DNA of 64,000 bases, taken from assembly GCF_003148805.1 (NCBI RefSeq), contig NZ_QGGX01000006.1, forward strand, positions 62,001-126,000. Direction: 5' to 3'. The translations under genes and the position numbers were made by a program. Within the stretch, counting starts at the first letter, position 1. Each line of letters starts with the position of its first letter. Of the stretch, positions 63,472 through 64,000 are shown one piece after another. Under the pieces are notes generated by a model. It worked only from the letters and a program-made list of their open reading frames with translations. It did no database searches and was not told where the DNA came from. This stretch comes from Aminobacter sp. AP02. Lineage in GTDB: Bacteria > Pseudomonadota > Alphaproteobacteria > Rhizobiales > Rhizobiaceae.

Positions 63472-64000
63472 CTACACCCAGCCGCCGTCGACGACGAAAT
63501 TCTGCGCCGTGCACATTCGGGAATCGTCGGCGGCGAGGAACAACGCCATGCGCGCGATGTCATCAGGCAGCACCCGACCGGCCAGGCATTGGGCATTATC
63601 GATCTCGGCGTTCGCCGCATCGTCGATCCAGAGATCGAGTTGGCGCTTCGTCATCACCCAGCCTGGCACCAGCGTATTCACACGGATTCCATGCTTGCCG
63701 AGGTCGCGGGCAAAAGAGCGCGTCATGCCGTGCACGGCTGCCTTGGACGATGCGTAGATCGGATAGCCGCCTGACGCCTTCATCCAGCCGATTGACCCGA
63801 AATTGACGACCGATCCACCGCCTGCCGCGATCATGCCCGGCGCAACCGCCTGGATGGCAAAGAACGAATGCCGCAAGTTCACGGCCACACGCGCGTCATA
63901 GTAATCAGGTGTCACATCGCGCCAGTCGTGCCGCGTGTCGTTGGCCGCGTTGTTGACCAGCGCCAGAGTCGGTCCATGCAGGATCTCAATCTCGGCAATT
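63472..64000 (-). CDS. SDR-family oxidoreductase (partial, N-terminus off the window)
   Basis: About 176 C-terminal residues of a short-chain dehydrogenase. LALVNNAANDTRHDW is the NNAG-type motif, NFGSIGWM has the catalytic Ser and YPIYASSK the Tyr-x3-Lys. The end LFLAADDSRMCTAQNFVVDGGWV is typical. The cofactor motif lies beyond 64000. It may act on a sugar or inositol derivative by neighbourhood; substrate not known. Confidence 0.85.
   Translation of the reverse strand, partial: IAEIEILHGPTLALVNNAANDTRHDWRDVTPDYYDARVAVNLRHSFFAIQAVAPGMIAAGGGSVVNFGSIGWMKASGGYPIYASSKAAVHGMTRSFARDLGKHGIRVNTLVPGWVMTKRQLDLWIDDAANAEIDNAQCLAGRVLPDDIARMALFLAADDSRMCTAQNFVVDGGWV

Overview
This window looks like the chromosome of a Mesorhizobium-like alphaproteobacterium (Rhizobiales). 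The reasons are the high GC content, the rhizobial arrangement of the phn genes, the inositol (iol) operon with a fused IolC, mocDEF-type rhizopine genes and rhizobial palindromic intergenic repeats. No rRNA, tRNA, CRISPR array, integrase or transposase was seen.

Layout. (1) 1-6468, minus strand: a polyamine-type ABC transporter operon (potD-potB-potC-potA), followed by a flavin monooxygenase-like gene and two carboxymuconolactone-decarboxylase (CMD) genes. The last of these runs off the left edge. (2) 6781-22687: the C-P lyase pathway for phosphonate use in two plus-strand blocks. phnGHIJKL plus a hexapeptide acyltransferase are divergent from the regulator gene phnF. phnC-phnD-phnE1-phnE2-DUF1045-phnM follow. 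A near-consensus PHO box lies about 75-90 bp before the first gene of each block. A gltS / Tim44-like / DUF4239 cassette separates the blocks. phnN and phnP are not in the window. The DUF1045 protein carries two HxT motifs of 2H phosphoesterases and is a candidate PhnP substitute. (3) 22692-32525: an XRE-cupin regulator divergent from an amino-acid oxidase / peptide-binding protein / serine hydrolase operon; a sulfur cluster (periplasmic rhodanese, YeeE/YedE transporter and a translationally coupled Cys-repeat protein); and a second orphan peptide-binding protein. (4) 32619-45235: a probably little-described type I secretion (T1SS) locus. It has a LuxR-type regulator with Glu at the expected phospho-acceptor position, two large candidate cargo proteins, an ABC exporter with a long disordered N-terminus, a HlyD-type adaptor and a GNAT-TPR protein. 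The two cargo candidates share an INQ-x5-DND motif and lack canonical RTX repeats. (5) 45279-57178, minus strand: inositol import and catabolism (substrate-binding protein, iatA, iatP, iolG; then iolC, iolD, iolE, a small membrane protein, iolB and a divergent PanB-like gene). (6) 57498-64000: a TIM-barrel isomerase, a LacI regulator, mocDEF-like genes, an aldose epimerase and a partial SDR gene. With region 5 this suggests use of methylated or aminated inositols such as rhizopine.

Together the window is a set of nutrient-scavenging modules (polyamine, phosphonate, D-amino acid or peptide, sulfur, inositol/rhizopine) around a surface or secretion locus, as expected of a soil or plant-associated rhizobium. 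The findings most worth following up are the T1SS cargo motif, the Cys-repeat sulfur-cluster protein, the PanB-like protein with altered catalytic residues, the DUF1045/PhnP idea and the moc-iol linkage. Functions come from motif and family recognition by eye; no database search was run.
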